From the NCBI GenBank assembly GCA_030248215.1, contig JASANG010002854.1:25663-89662 (forward strand): a DNA stretch of 64,000 bases, written 5' to 3'. A program made the translations under genes and the position numbers. Positions 11,464 through 24,000 of the stretch are shown here, one piece after another. The notes under the pieces were generated by a model, which was not told the origin of the DNA, did no database searches, and was given only the letters and a program-made list of their open reading frames with translations. Every line of letters begins with the position of its first letter. The stretch's first letter is position 1. The stretch is from Enoplolaimus lenunculus. Taxonomy: Eukaryota; Nematoda; Enoplea; Enoplida; Thoracostomopsidae.

Positions 11464-14360
11464 ATGACTATACGTTTTATGGATCCACCAGATTTACCAA
11501 TTTCCACCTCAGATTACGACATGTTTGGTTGGCAATCAGTAGGTACGTGTCTATATACGTGAACGTGATTTAGCGAAGAAATTTCGTTTAAATATATTTT
11601 TCGGACAAAATCTTAATTTCTGAAATGCACACACTTTGGCATTTTGAACGGTGGTTTGTTTTGGTCCCTTAGCCAATTGCCCAATTGTGTTTAAAAATGG
11701 GAAACTTGCTAGCTGCGCACAACATATGTGGGATGAACAATTTTTATACAAATACGTGTATATACATGCAATATAAAAAATTTTAATTTTAACCCGGACC
11801 ATGACTGTCCACATGCTCTCGGCGATTATGTGTCGCATAAACAACTCTTTTATAGAGAACAAAATTGGGTTTTTACACGAGATCCTAAATTAAATTTTTT
11901 AAGATGTTTGATTAATGAATTCAAAAATTTGAATCTAGCATCTGGTTGGCTTCGATCGCGAAGTATTCAACTTTATGCCTATTTGACAGAGACTCTATTA
12001 TCCAAAATTTTTTAGTAGTCGTCTCTAACTGTCTTTATACCATTTTGAGTATTGTTCAACTATAGCCTCACCTATATGTATGTATACATGTTTGTAGCTG
12101 CTCTTTACGCAAATGGCATATTACGAAAATTTGTGTATGGAAATGGGCAAATTATCTTTAGAAGATGGCGCGGTGGATGATGATGTTAAAGAAGCATTTT
12201 TAGAAGTCGATTGTTCAGAGTACATATTCTTGAAAAAGAATATTTAACGTTTAATGACTAATTTTGATAGACGTATTCCGAATCCGAACCCATTGCGAGC
12301 TCGCCAAATTTAATTCCGAAGTCCCTGCATCAATTAAATTTTTTACTTATGTATTTAATTGTGGTCCGGGCCGGTCTTAGCGCCTTTAGCATTTCTTGTG
12401 GAAATTTTCGTGATATTTACCGATTTATGGCAGAATATTATCATTCGTGTCACGGTTTATCGTTTATTAATGCGCTACTGTCTATTCATGCATATGGTTT
12501 AAATTGTTAGATATGATTTTTAGTTTGATGTATGTGTTTCCTCTTTCAGAAGTGAGGATGAGGATATGGGTGAAAGCTTCAAAGACGCGTCACGGGATGT
12601 CGACAATTCGCCCAATTGCATTGCGAATGAACGCGATGATTTACAAACGAACACTACATTCCAGTAAGTCAAAACTTAATGGCTATAAATAGATTAGTTA
12701 ATGGTTATTTATTATTCGTGACAGTGGAATTGATGGTCTTAAATACATACATGGAAGCTTAAATTAGGCCTGTGTTTGATTTTACACTAAGGCTTAGGTC
12801 AAGGCCAGTTTTGGTTTTCTAGGCTTAGTCTTAGGTTTTGACAGAGGCTTAAGTTTCGGCCGAACCTTAAAGTCTGCTTAGGCCATATATATTATATATT
12901 ATATATTTTATATCTACATATTAAAGCTGGAACGCCCGACATACGTATATATTTTGGGCAGTGTTCCAACGCAGGAGTAAACAAATCTGACAGTACATTA
13001 TTTTAATTAACCATAATATTTCAACATATCGTTCTAAGCTAGAATTTGTCAACAACTAGGAACTACTTTTAGCATACCCTGACTTTTTCCAAGTTTTGTG
13101 GTCAAGAGTTGCTGTGATTTAAATATATCAGCCGTCCCTCCCATACATTATGACAGTTGCACTTTTGTGCAACTGTGTTGACTAGTATATATTAAAAATG
13201 AAGTCCTTTAAAATTTAAGTATAAAACATTCTTTGCACATATATTTTTCTGGCAATCAACGTTAAACTCTTCAACGGAAGATTATAGAGTGCACTCAGCT
13301 TTGTAGCTTTGCATTTCTAAAAACCACAACAAAGCCACCGTATCAATTGCTTGCCCCTTTGAATTTTATGTGCTATAAATGGAAACGAACAACTGTTTTT
13401 TACAGAAATCGGTAATGATTTCAGTTGCAAACTTTATTTCGACTAAAATTGAGAAATATCTAGGGCTCTTGTATACTTCCTCCATAAATTAAGGCTTAGT
13501 CTTTGGCATGAAGAAATGGCTTAAAAAGTTAAGCCGTGACTGAGGCTCAGGTTAGGTTTTTCGTAAATTTATGCCTATAAAACTGTTTTTTTTATTGGGG
13601 AAAGTGCATACGAGCGGATCCAGGGGGGATGGGGGATGCATTCCTCCACCGGCTGCCGAGTGTAAATTTTTTCAGGGTTCAAATCAAACTTTACAATGCT
13701 AATTGTTGTTCCAATATCTGAATATTTCACAGTTGTTTAGAGGCTTCGCCCCGAAACTGAGCACAACTAATTTTCAATGTGCTTTGCTAAGTTTTAGAAT
13801 GTGTCTAGCAACTCGCTCGCTTCGCTCGCCCGTTTGGGGGAAACCCCTCCTGTCTGTTCCGGCACTGCGAGCAAGTTTCTCAAGTGCGGTGCTATAAAAG
13901 TGACAATTTGGCTGCAGAGGGACTGCCCCTACATCCGTATGCCTATGTGGTTTCTTGCCTATGCGCAAACCTAAAGTCTATACATAAGCTTTTGCCGAAA
14001 GCGTAGGCCCAAGCTTAAGCCTAAAGCTAAGTCTAAACCTTAACATTTGAAGAGCTTAAGCTTTTAGGAAATTGGGATATTATCCGGTATTAGGATTTTG
14101 GGTCATGTGTGACTTGTGGCTGTTTTGCATAAGATATGTTTTATGAACATCTCTCAAAGCTTAACATTTTCCACTTATATGCGTCTCCCTGGATCCGCTA
14201 CTGAAAGTGCACAAGAGCCACACTAGTTTCTGTCCAAAGCTTCTAAAACTTTTTTATTTTCAGATATATTTCTACGATTGGTCAACCAATTGTCGAAATT
14301 ATTTCCACTTTGATTAGCATTACGATTCTTTGTTTTCGAAGATTGTATAGATCATGTTGA
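11464..14360 (+). CDS. Small acidic tail-anchored membrane protein
   Basis: I read four exons: 11464 or 11479 to 11538, 12098-12219, 12550-12663 and 14264-14360. Junctions are TCA|GTAGGT, TTTGTAG|CTG, GA|GTACAT, TTTCAG|A, CA|GTAAGT and TTTTCAG|A, and the phases agree at all three joins. Starting at the ATG at 11479 the protein is 130 residues. It has an N-terminal MDPPDLPISTSDYDMFGWQS, an acidic middle (KLSLEDGAVDDDVKEAF, then SEDEDMGESFKDASRD) and a single C-terminal hydrophobic stretch, IVEIISTLISITILCF, ended by the basic tail RRLYRSC. That layout is typical of tail-anchored proteins of the outer mitochondrial or ER membrane. Acidic residues before a W-Q-S-L tetrapeptide resemble an LC3-interacting motif, but I recognise no family. 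Upstream in-frame ATGs at 11461 and 11464 are alternative starts, and the donor GTAG|GTACGT at 11542 is an alternative to the one used. Confidence 0.6.
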
Positions 14361-17300
14361 ATGAATCAATTTTCAGATAAAACACTTTTTAAATTTTGCT
14401 TTAAAATTTTTATGTTTTTTGCGTGGTATACACTTTCCCCACATTGCTTTTCAGACTCTAAGCGTTAAAGAAAAAGACAATTGCTTTTTATATCTGCGTC
14501 TACCTAAACTTGTGGAAAAAGTATATACTATAGTTGTTTTTTGTGATCTTTTTGTTTTTGTACAATTGCACCTATAAAAATAAAGAATACGAATGATTTC
14601 CGAACATTTTTTGTTTGTTTAGCAAAGCTCAGGTTTAAACTTTTAGTTTCAAGCACCTGTATGCTTTCTTTATAATATTAAAGGTGCATAGCCCTATCGT
14701 TCAGCTTTTTATAAAAACTTCTATAAAATTTTGATTTGGTGATCTTAAAAAATAGACGTTTTTCAAAATTGAGATATATTCTACTTTTTATGTTAACCTT
14801 TTTGAAAGCTAGCTGGCGTATAGGAGACAAATTTGACTGTATGGACCTAGGTAAACAAATTTGATGAACAAACAAATATGAAATATGTCACAAAGAACCA
14901 AATCCAGCCTAAGAATTCATAGCAATATGTCTCCCGACAACTCGTAGCCCGGCACTTCGTCGACCCCTACAACTTATCGCCCCTAATTTCGTCGCAAAAC
15001 GAAACGCGTTCGAACAGATAATTTTTGCAAATATATATATGAAAAATGTTATACTGCCGAATTTGGCGGAACCTCCAGCAAAAATTTTACCGTAACCGGA
15101 GGCCGATTTTCTGCTGGAGCCGGAGCCGGGGGCAGACCTCCGGTTGTACCCTGAGTACAATCTATAAGTGGATAGAAACCATAAAAATCCTAGAGTCCAT
15201 AAATGACAGTTATCCGTATTGCAGTGCATAAACGAAACCTTAAAGATATATACTTTAAATTTTGAAAGTAGATATATACCTGCATATATCGCTCAAGCTT
15301 TTCTTCATGACATTCAACGGATACTTGCAATACCGGATGAAAGAATGGCGGCGGAGGGTTATTTAAAAGAAATAAATACTGCGTATTAAACCGAATAGGG
15401 GGTATACTCTCGAGAAACCAATTAGATATCAGTCCTCTTAAATATTCGGATCACCACAATACCTAGCCTTGTTGGCATCGATGATATGTCAAACTTCCTA
15501 TGACGTAAAACAACTTCAAACTCAGCGTGGAGAAGCTTGTTGACTTGGCGTTGAGTGGCTGCAGCCACGTGTAGGATGCAAGTAAAAAATTAAAGAAATA
15601 AAAAGTATGGTAGCCATAGCCGTAGTCCCGGTGAAATTTGCCGGCGCAAGAGCCCAGACAGACCGAGGCGAAGGAATTCACCGTATGGTTCTTCGGCAAA
15701 AATTCAGTGCTAAGTCAGAGCTAGTGCTTAATTCTAAGTCTGAGCCGGTGTCCTAGGTATGGCGCCAAGTTGTACACAGACGTGAAAATGCCTCCATTGC
15801 GTCCCGTCATGCAATTTTATTTATGGCCCAAGATCAGGGAATGAACGGTTTTCTCCACAAATGCAATTTTAGTATTAAAATTGCTTAAGCTTTTTGTTTA
15901 GTTTAAGGCCTAGACTAAGATTTAACGTCATTCTACGCTTCGGCTTGTGCTTAGGCTACGACTCGTGACGGCGGAAGCGTCCCCAAACCTCAGTTGAGGG
16001 TCCCAACCATGTGGGTTCCATCATGACCATGAAATCATAAGCGGTGATACATTTTAGTGGCGCCCCCATCGGACCTGTTTGTAGGGGGCGCCAAATATCC
16101 TAACGCCTGTTGACCCTTTTAAAATAAAAAAACCATTGTTCTTTTAAAAATAAATATAAAAAACAGGAAATGTAGTGCACAAATAGTACGCGCATACGTG
16201 GTAAAAAGAGCATTGACGCTTGCCGTCTATTCTGAAATACAGCAGCTGTAAAAACGCATAGGCAGCTTCGGTTTAAAATTTACGCAGATGCTGTCAAGGA
16301 AACGAATATCGAAATACACAGGACCGCAAGCGTCAATTGGCGATGGCAAAATCCACACCCTGTACGGGTTTTAAAGTGGACGACGCATAAATAAACCAGT
16401 AGGAGACGTCAAAGTTTCGTTTATTTTTGCTATTTGTAAAGCTTTTTCAATGTTTCAAGCAGTGCTTATCGTTATAAGATTCACGTACCAGCTACTTTAA
16501 TAGATTTACCATTCATAGTTTCTCTCAGACGTAATGTTTGCTAATTCGGATTTATATTTGCGGTTCAAGGGTGTATCTGTTCCACTGAACATATTTATTA
16601 AAGTGGGCCATATATTTCGGAGACATTAAGGAGAACAACCATGTATATTAGCAGTATTTCGAGGGACGGGGCTGTCCCGACTGTGCAGTTCTGACAGCGT
16701 TATAAAGCCGATATTGAAGCCGCAGTTTTCTTCCTGAGTCCGTATTTGTGCGCGCAATGGGTTGAGGGTTGTGGTGTTGTGGGGGAATTGGCAATGTTTG
16801 TCAATAGCAGCACAAACCGTGTACTACTGCACCTGTTTTCTTCTTCGGCATCTTTTCTGTTTTACCCGGTTTTTCTTCAATTTACATAAATTTATAAAAT
16901 TAAAGAAAATCTTTCGAGACTGAAATTATGCAAAATTACGCAAAAGACTTAAAGTTTTAGCTTAAATCTTCTGCTATAAAAGCAGCCGGGAGTGAGGGTC
17001 TGTAGCGCAGTTTATGATTCTTGCGACAGTGCACTTTATAGCAGATAATTCAAATTGTTTGAATTCGATAAACGCAGTGGTTGATGAGAAAATTGCAGAT
17101 GTCCTAATCCGATTACATTATTATTCTCTTTATTATTGTCAAAAATATTTAATATATGCTCCGTTAAAAGATTTCACAATATTGTTCTAAAAGGCAATAG
17201 AACCCATCGTCTGAAGCGCTTTATATTACCAGAAGCTGTTCAGAATACAACTGCAACCAAAGTAGTTTCAACTAGTGATTCAATCTTAACGTTGACCATA

Positions 17301-19215
17301 ATGATAACAGGATGCAACAATTCAGATTTCAGCTATAAAAACTATAGAATCGAAATCTAAATATGATTTTGAATATTAAATTATTAAAGATGTTACAATG
17401 TTTTTTCTCTTTTCCGTGATAAGCACTTACCGGTGACCGGTTTCTGGTCTGTGCATAACACAAAACTATATCTTATCTATACAATTTGACAAAAAAATTT
17501 TCGAGGTCAAATTAGGGGTCGAATAAATGTCTTCACCCACTTGCATTCCGACGAAGACAAGTAATTATTGAAGAGCGAGCTGTTATCAGGTCTTCAGTTA
17601 GGCTATTCCAGCCCGATACCGGATTTGGCGATGCCATTTTGTAAGGTATCAACCAGGTGTGCAACAGCTTACCCGACAATTTCAGCGCGTATACGGGAGC
17701 ATAAATAATGACACAACAAAACTCGTAAGCGGAACGTACGAGAAGACAAATAAGCGTGAATAACGCAAAACGTTTAGCCCGGATTGCAATATAGGCTCAA
17801 TATTTAAATCGTACGGTGGATCCGTTTTGCTCGATGAGGTTAATTCTAAGCTTGGTAAGGCTTAAACTAATTAAAGAACATATTCTTGAACGGCTATTAT
17901 AATTTCGGCTTTTTATTAATACAAAAAATTATCGCTTTGTCTCACAGCAGCATATAGGACCTCAGAAATTCTATGTCATTATTAACTTCGAGTATTAGCT
18001 GGATACTGAAAATTAAAATTTGCACTTGGGCTTAGTTTAGTTGATAAAAGCCAATGAGGAATTGTTAAAAATCATGTAAAAGTTTGATCAATTTGCAACA
18101 GATTTGTACGGAAATTCTACCCAAGCAAGCGGAAGATACGCAGATGCCCAGATGCATGTTAAATAGCATACTAAAGGCCACATATACGAGTGTGAACAAA
18201 GCAACGACGACTACATTCGCACAAATGATTTCTAGATTTAATTGTGGTGTTTGACAAAATAACTACATATTGACAGTGGCGTACCGAGAAATGTGGATGG
18301 GGAGCCGCATCCTGCCAGATCCGTGTTTTGGGTTTCCACACAAAAGTGAATTTTAGAACCGTTTAGCAGTGACCCATCTAATTTTTCGGCAGGATATATG
18401 AGATTGGTTACGCTTTCCTACTCGGCTCTGAGACTAATTTTAGAATCCTCTTTTAGAAAACTTCAGTTTGGGGTCTTTGCAGGCATATGTTTGATTTAGA
18501 GTTATAAAAAGTGTGAGAAAGCTCGTTTCCAGGATTTATTGTGAGTTTTGAAGAATTCGCGAGCGAAGCGAACTAGAAGTTATACATTGTTTCAGTAATA
18601 AATACCTCTGTAATAGTTTCAAAACGTTCCTTTATTCATGAACTGCTTGGTCTAAATCACCACACCGAAACCTTTTCCGGTCAAGAACTTGTGTAACTGT
18701 GAAGCTTTGTACAATTTCATTATATCTTTAGTTTCGAGCGGATTATGACACACGAACTGATTCGGATTGGGTGGCAGCCTCTCCGGCCCACTCTCTCGGT
18801 ACGCCCCTGCATGTTGACCGGGTTGCAGAGACATGACTCATCGTACAGGCTTAAGCCGATTTTGAACTTAAATAGAGAAAATATTTAACTTAAATTGAAA
18901 CCCGAGTCATGTCTCGGCAACAGCAAATCCAATATGCAGTCAGAAACATAATATACTCTCTGCTTGATTTCACAATGGGAGCTGTGTAGTAAGATCGTTA
19001 CTACGAATATAAACGTCACTACTAGAAATACTAAAGTTTCCTACTAAATTATGCGGCAACGTAACAGTTTTTTCTCTATTAATGCAAGTTATTTGTAGTA
19101 AACTTCGATTTGTTTTACTGCGCTCTGCTATGTTATACATGTTGTAGTTTTCGAAAATTTAAAATGTTTTATTTTACAAGAAAAAAACCATTATTTTACT
19201 TAGGTTTTTGGTTTG
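14361..19215. other. Intergenic, repeat fragments, no convincing gene
   Basis: 15060-15140 is a CCGGA-rich element fragment. 15335-15475 is a minus-strand copy of the ACTGTAGTGACCCGAATAA repeat. 16205-16350 is an imperfect foldback with CATTGACGCTTGC ends. 15890-15965 and 13970-14060 carry TTAGGC-type words. Open frames at 17136-17360 and, on the minus strand, 18652-18834 lack splice signals or recognisable motifs and were not called. Confidence 0.4.
14579..14584 (+). terminator. Polyadenylation signal AATAAA
   Basis: A canonical AATAAA lies about 220 bases after the TGA of the tail-anchored protein gene, on the same strand. It supports that exon being the last one. Confidence 0.55.
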
Positions 19216-19239
19216 TAATTTAATCTCTGTAGGTCCGCA

Positions 19240-20457
19240 GTTTACTGAGACTTTCTTGAAGCAATCTGTCGAGTCTATGCAGTATGTCGCGTTACACAAT
19301 ATTTGTCATTTGGTTGTTCGAGCGACGAAATGTGATGCCAATTAATCAACGTCAAAAGTTTGCTACTTTGCCCTGTTTTTGTTGCGTTTATGGTGTGCCT
19401 AATGCCTATGGCAGCCTCCAAATTCAAACTTCGGAATTTATAGCAGCTGCAAATCCCGACGGTTTGCAAGGTGGGGATTCTAGCTTGAGCTGAGGCCCGA
19501 CTTAGCCCGTTCGATGCCAACGTTTAACATAGAATCATCACTAGCTTTATCCTGGCACTGTAGGTTAGAAATACGATTGTCTTGTATTATTAATACTAGG
19601 TTGAACCTCACATATCGGTAAACGCACAATATTGGAATCGGTAACGATATTTTTAACCGCATACAGGTACTGATACTTTTCGCATTTTCAGACGAATCCA
19701 GTTGAATACACTGCATAAAATTTAACAATCATTTACTCTTACCGTGGGGCGATTGTGAATATTGAGTGAAGCATAGTTCAGACTCACGCTAGATAGATCA
19801 GCTAAAGTAATACATTCCTTTGGGTGGTGCGGCACCTGCTTTTGTGGCTGCAATAAACATTTTACTGCAAAACAAGCTGAATGAGAACATATGTCGATAC
19901 GAAAGTGACGATCATAAAAAATTGTTGGACACCCTGATTCACTTGATCACAGCTCGTTGTGTAGCGAAGCATGTTTAGCTTGTCCGGCACGAAGACTTAA
20001 CCGAAATTATGGGTCATCCACGTTATGCTGTCTACGTTACTGTAAAAAATTGTACTCACATGCGAGTCCCTAAGTTCGTAATTGCAGTGTTTAAAAATTA
20101 GATATTCAAAAGTCACTTACGTCCAGTGTACACACACCACACAACATTCAGATCACATATTGCAGAGTCTGTCCGAAGGAACTCTTATTGTTAGAACCTG
20201 TATCCAAAAGTGTCCACATTGTTGAACAATATTGTTTTGTACCGCCATTGCAGCCAAGTGTGTGGAATTTTTTACAGTGGCGTAGACAGTATATTAACAT
20301 GGACGACCCATTAGGCTTGGTTTTAAAAGGTTTCACAAAACTCAGGTTTGCTATGAAAGAACATGCGAGCAATATTTTTAAAGATGGAAACCCAACCGTG
20401 CAGTCAGTGGAACGCTGTATTGCTGCCGCTTTATGTTGCGACTCCAAGGAAGGCTAG
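19240..20457 (+). pseudogene. Coding-like relic of an unrecognised gene
   Basis: Three stretches read like protein. Near 19240-19340 is FTETFLKQSVESMQYVALHN. Near 19811-20040 are AAPAFVAAINILLQNKLNEN and later EDLTEIMGHPRYAVYVTVKN, separated by an in-frame stop. At 20140-20457 is a longer frame containing PSVWNFLQWRRQYINMDDP and ending VERCIAAALCCDSKEG. The composition is protein-like (Trp and Cys clusters, amphipathic runs) and unlike the surrounding repeat DNA. However, the frames shift between pieces and I find no clean splice pairs. I do not recognise the family. It may be a decayed host gene or several exons of a living one. Confidence 0.4.
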
Positions 20458-20459
20458 AT

Positions 20460-21076
20460 GTCAGAGTACGAGAGTAATATTTACATTAATAGTCGCTGGT
20501 AATTTTCAGTTCCAATTTCTACGTTATGCGCTATTAGTGTACAACTCAAGTATCGGGTTCCAAATATCGGTATCGATATTTTGGTATTTATAGTACCGGT
20601 TACACACTAATTGCTACTGGTGCAATGTGTAGTTTAAAAATGTCGATCATTTGATTCGTTATTCGAATTGAAATATTTGCGTACTGATTGATTTTACATA
20701 ATTTTGCCATTACTTTTGACATCTCTCTACTTGAATCTTATTGGCCCGTTTGCATTTTTATAACGTAAACTTTAAAAACAACATTTTGTCAACATTCGTT
20801 TTGAACCTATTTTAGTATAGAATTTTGTAGCAAACACATTAACATCACCTTTTGATTGATTGTGTGCGTCGTAAAATTTTTGAACATGAGGAGAGACGGG
20901 ATACGCTAGCTCGAGGTAAGCATAGGGCAACTTTACATGATATCACGTAGCTTACACTTAAATTTACGCAGATTTACAAATAAGACAGCCACTAACGCCA
21001 AATTTAGATGCAAGTTTCTTGAAACATGTCGTCTCAGCTTTTTATTGTTTTTGAAAATAAAAGTAACAAAATAAAA
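20460..21076. other. No gene seen; upstream of claudin-like gene
   Basis: AT-rich spacer between the relic and the first exon of the second claudin-like gene. I see no recognisable promoter motif. Confidence 0.35.
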
Positions 21077-24000
21077 ATGGTACAAAAAATATATGCTCCA
21101 CCGTTATTGGCGTCAATTGCAAGTATCTGTGTGAGTATCGCTGTCATTTCGTCGAGCCAATGGTTTCGTGTTGATGTTGATCGCGATTTAATGTACAAAA
21201 CGATTGCGATGCGTAACGGGTCGCTTCATCCTGATATATTTTATACGCGGCTGTACAGTTTGACACAAGTTTGGGTTTATGCGCCTGAACAAGAATTTGA
21301 CGAAAATAGTCAGGTATTAATGCATCTTTGGCAAGCCTATTGCCAGATCACCTAGATACAGTGTTAACCGTTTTTTCAGGAGGGGCATAGAAGGGTTTTC
21401 GATGATTTACAAGGAAGGTTGAAAATTTTATAGGTTGCCTACAAAATCTTTTAGGGGGGTTGAGCCCCCCATGGCGACGGGCCCGCTTTGCTACGCTTTA
21501 ATTTTTCTTTCATTTGCTGCAATATTTGTTGTGTCTGGTCGTTTAACGTTTTTCAAAACATATATAGTGCACATGTAGTATTCACAGGTACAGTTGATAA
21601 AACAGGGAATATATTTTGTCAATTTATAACTTAACGTTTTGGTCCATTTATCAGGTGTAACCGGAAATTTGTTTATTTTTACGTTCAAAATTACCTAGTT
21701 ATAAATTGCGTAAATTTCTCGCAATTTTTCGTTACAGATGTGCTTCAATTGTCCGAACTGAAACAAAAATTACGATATTCTTCCAAAATCTTAAAAATTT
21801 CAGGGCATAAGCCATTTTTCCCTAAAAAATTTAGAAAGCACGGTGAACATTTGCACGTCTCAATTGTGTTGGCAGAAAAAGACAACCTATTTGAAATTTA
21901 TATACTTCAGTATCCGTTTTCCGTTTCCGTTATTTCGATCACTGTCCTTTTTCGTTTCCGTTTCCGTTATTAACTATCCGTTTACACTCTGCCACTTATA
22001 AACAGCGACGGTTATATTTCTATATATCAATAAAACTGAAATTCCCTCGATACGTAATTTTGGTGGTGATTTACTGACATTTTGGTTTTGTAAACAAATA
22101 ATAGAAATAAACTAATTATGCCGACGGAAAAAATTAATTACTGCTTTGTTTTGAGAGATGATGGTGTTGCGAATATTGCACTTAATTCGTAGGAATATGT
22201 AATATATTTATTAGTAAAGCAGGAAAACTTAAAAATGATACTTAATTTTTGCTAATTTTCCGCTATATTTTGGGCTTATATATACCTAATTGTGTGTAGA
22301 CAAATGATAGAACAAACTAATCGACAGTAATACATAAACATTTGTGTACTGTATTCGCGATGTTTAAATGCAATAGGCACAGTCAAACCCACGATACGTT
22401 GATCACGTGCGTGTCAAACCATTTCCGCATTGGCCCAAAACCAATGAAATGTCTTCAAAAGCGCGTTGGTTTGTTACACAAAAGCAAATCATTATTACGG
22501 CATTCTTTGCGTGTATGCTTGCAACATTAATCGCAATTGTGTGTCTTTCATATGCGTGGTTTCAATGTTGCCTTAAGAAACCAACGGCAAACAGTGACAC
22601 GCCTTTGGATACTGAAACCACACCGTGTACGACGATAGCGCCATTGTGTGCAAGTATTCTTCTCGTGGTTGCAAGCATTTTAATGGGAGTTGCCGTTGTG
22701 TTGTGGCACGTTTTATGCGAGGTATGTTCAGTGGTATATTCAAAAAATTGTAGACGATGAAAAATTTTCTAAAGCGTTTGAATTCCGAACACTACAGAAT
22801 TTTTGTCATCAAATATTTTCTGATCGGGAGTTATTCCCCTGCCATTTCTGTATCTATCAATGGGAAAGCTTTCAGTGAATACCAGCTCAAAATGTTTAGA
22901 GAACTTCAAAGACATTCAGTGGTTAGGATCAGTTAATAGTTTAAACAACTGCAATGTTGAACGAGGACAGCTGTAAACAAATCTTCACATAGCTTAATGC
23001 CTTTGCATGAGAATTATAAACAGAGAACCATGTACAAGCCCCAAAAATCAGCACCTGTAGCCTGCATACGTAAAAATACACCATTACATAATTACGTTTA
23101 ATTCAACAGAATAATGGCAGTACCGGATATATCAGTAGCGAAGGGTGGCGGAGCGTGTTTAAAAATAAATAACAGTCAGTAACCGAATAACAGGGGGTAC
23201 CCTCTGGAGAGGCTTAATAAATATCAGTTCCCCATCTTATTCGGGTCACTACAGTAGACGAAAGCATGCAATTGCGAAGTTTCCAAAGATAATGAGTGAA
23301 TATATCTAAGACTGTCGTTGCGGAACATATGTACTATATCGCTAAACTAACACAACACACTCACCACCGTGACTTCAGAATTCAGGCAAAACTCCTGACA
23401 GGTTTCAATAAATTTCAGTTCAAATTCGCGCTGAAATTGTACAGAAACCAGTTCAGGACACCAAACTTCTTTAAACCAGTAGTTTCAATAAGTTAGTCCG
23501 TCTTTCAAATTTATATATATCGCAGAACGCAAGTAGACTTGAGTAACATCGATAAACAAATGTTTCCACTGAGTAAGGGTATATTCAAAACTCTGACCGG
23601 CCGACGAATTTAGAGTCCGCAATCTTTTGTTAATCTCCGTTGTTCACCGAAGCTTTGAAGGTCGACTGAATTCTTAGAATCACCAATTTTCTTTCGATAA
23701 AATTTTGAATCATTAAACCTCTAGGTTTCGTCACCGCCCTCGGGTGGTGATTCTGTTTTTGGCCTGCGGCAATATTCAAAGAAGCATGTGTTGTAGATAG
23801 AGAATAACGTTTTGTAAGTTTCCTATAAATATTTAATTCAAGGCTAGAATTTTTCGCAAACATATTCCAGGGATCGACTGCTTAACCGGTTTCTGTTTAA
23901 TATCTGGCAAAATACCGTATCTGTATCCGGTTACCATATCCGGAATAAACCTACCGGGTACCGGATATTTATGATTGTGGTGTTGAATATCATTAGGCTG

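Noticed and set aside
17136-17360. 74-codon frame MSKIFNICSVKRFHN...
   Set aside because: AT-rich, no splice support, no protein-like motif; expected by chance.
18652-18834. 60-codon minus-strand frame with MSLQPGQHAGAYRESG
   Set aside because: Opposite-strand frames are equally plausible, and no splice sites or family resemblance were found.
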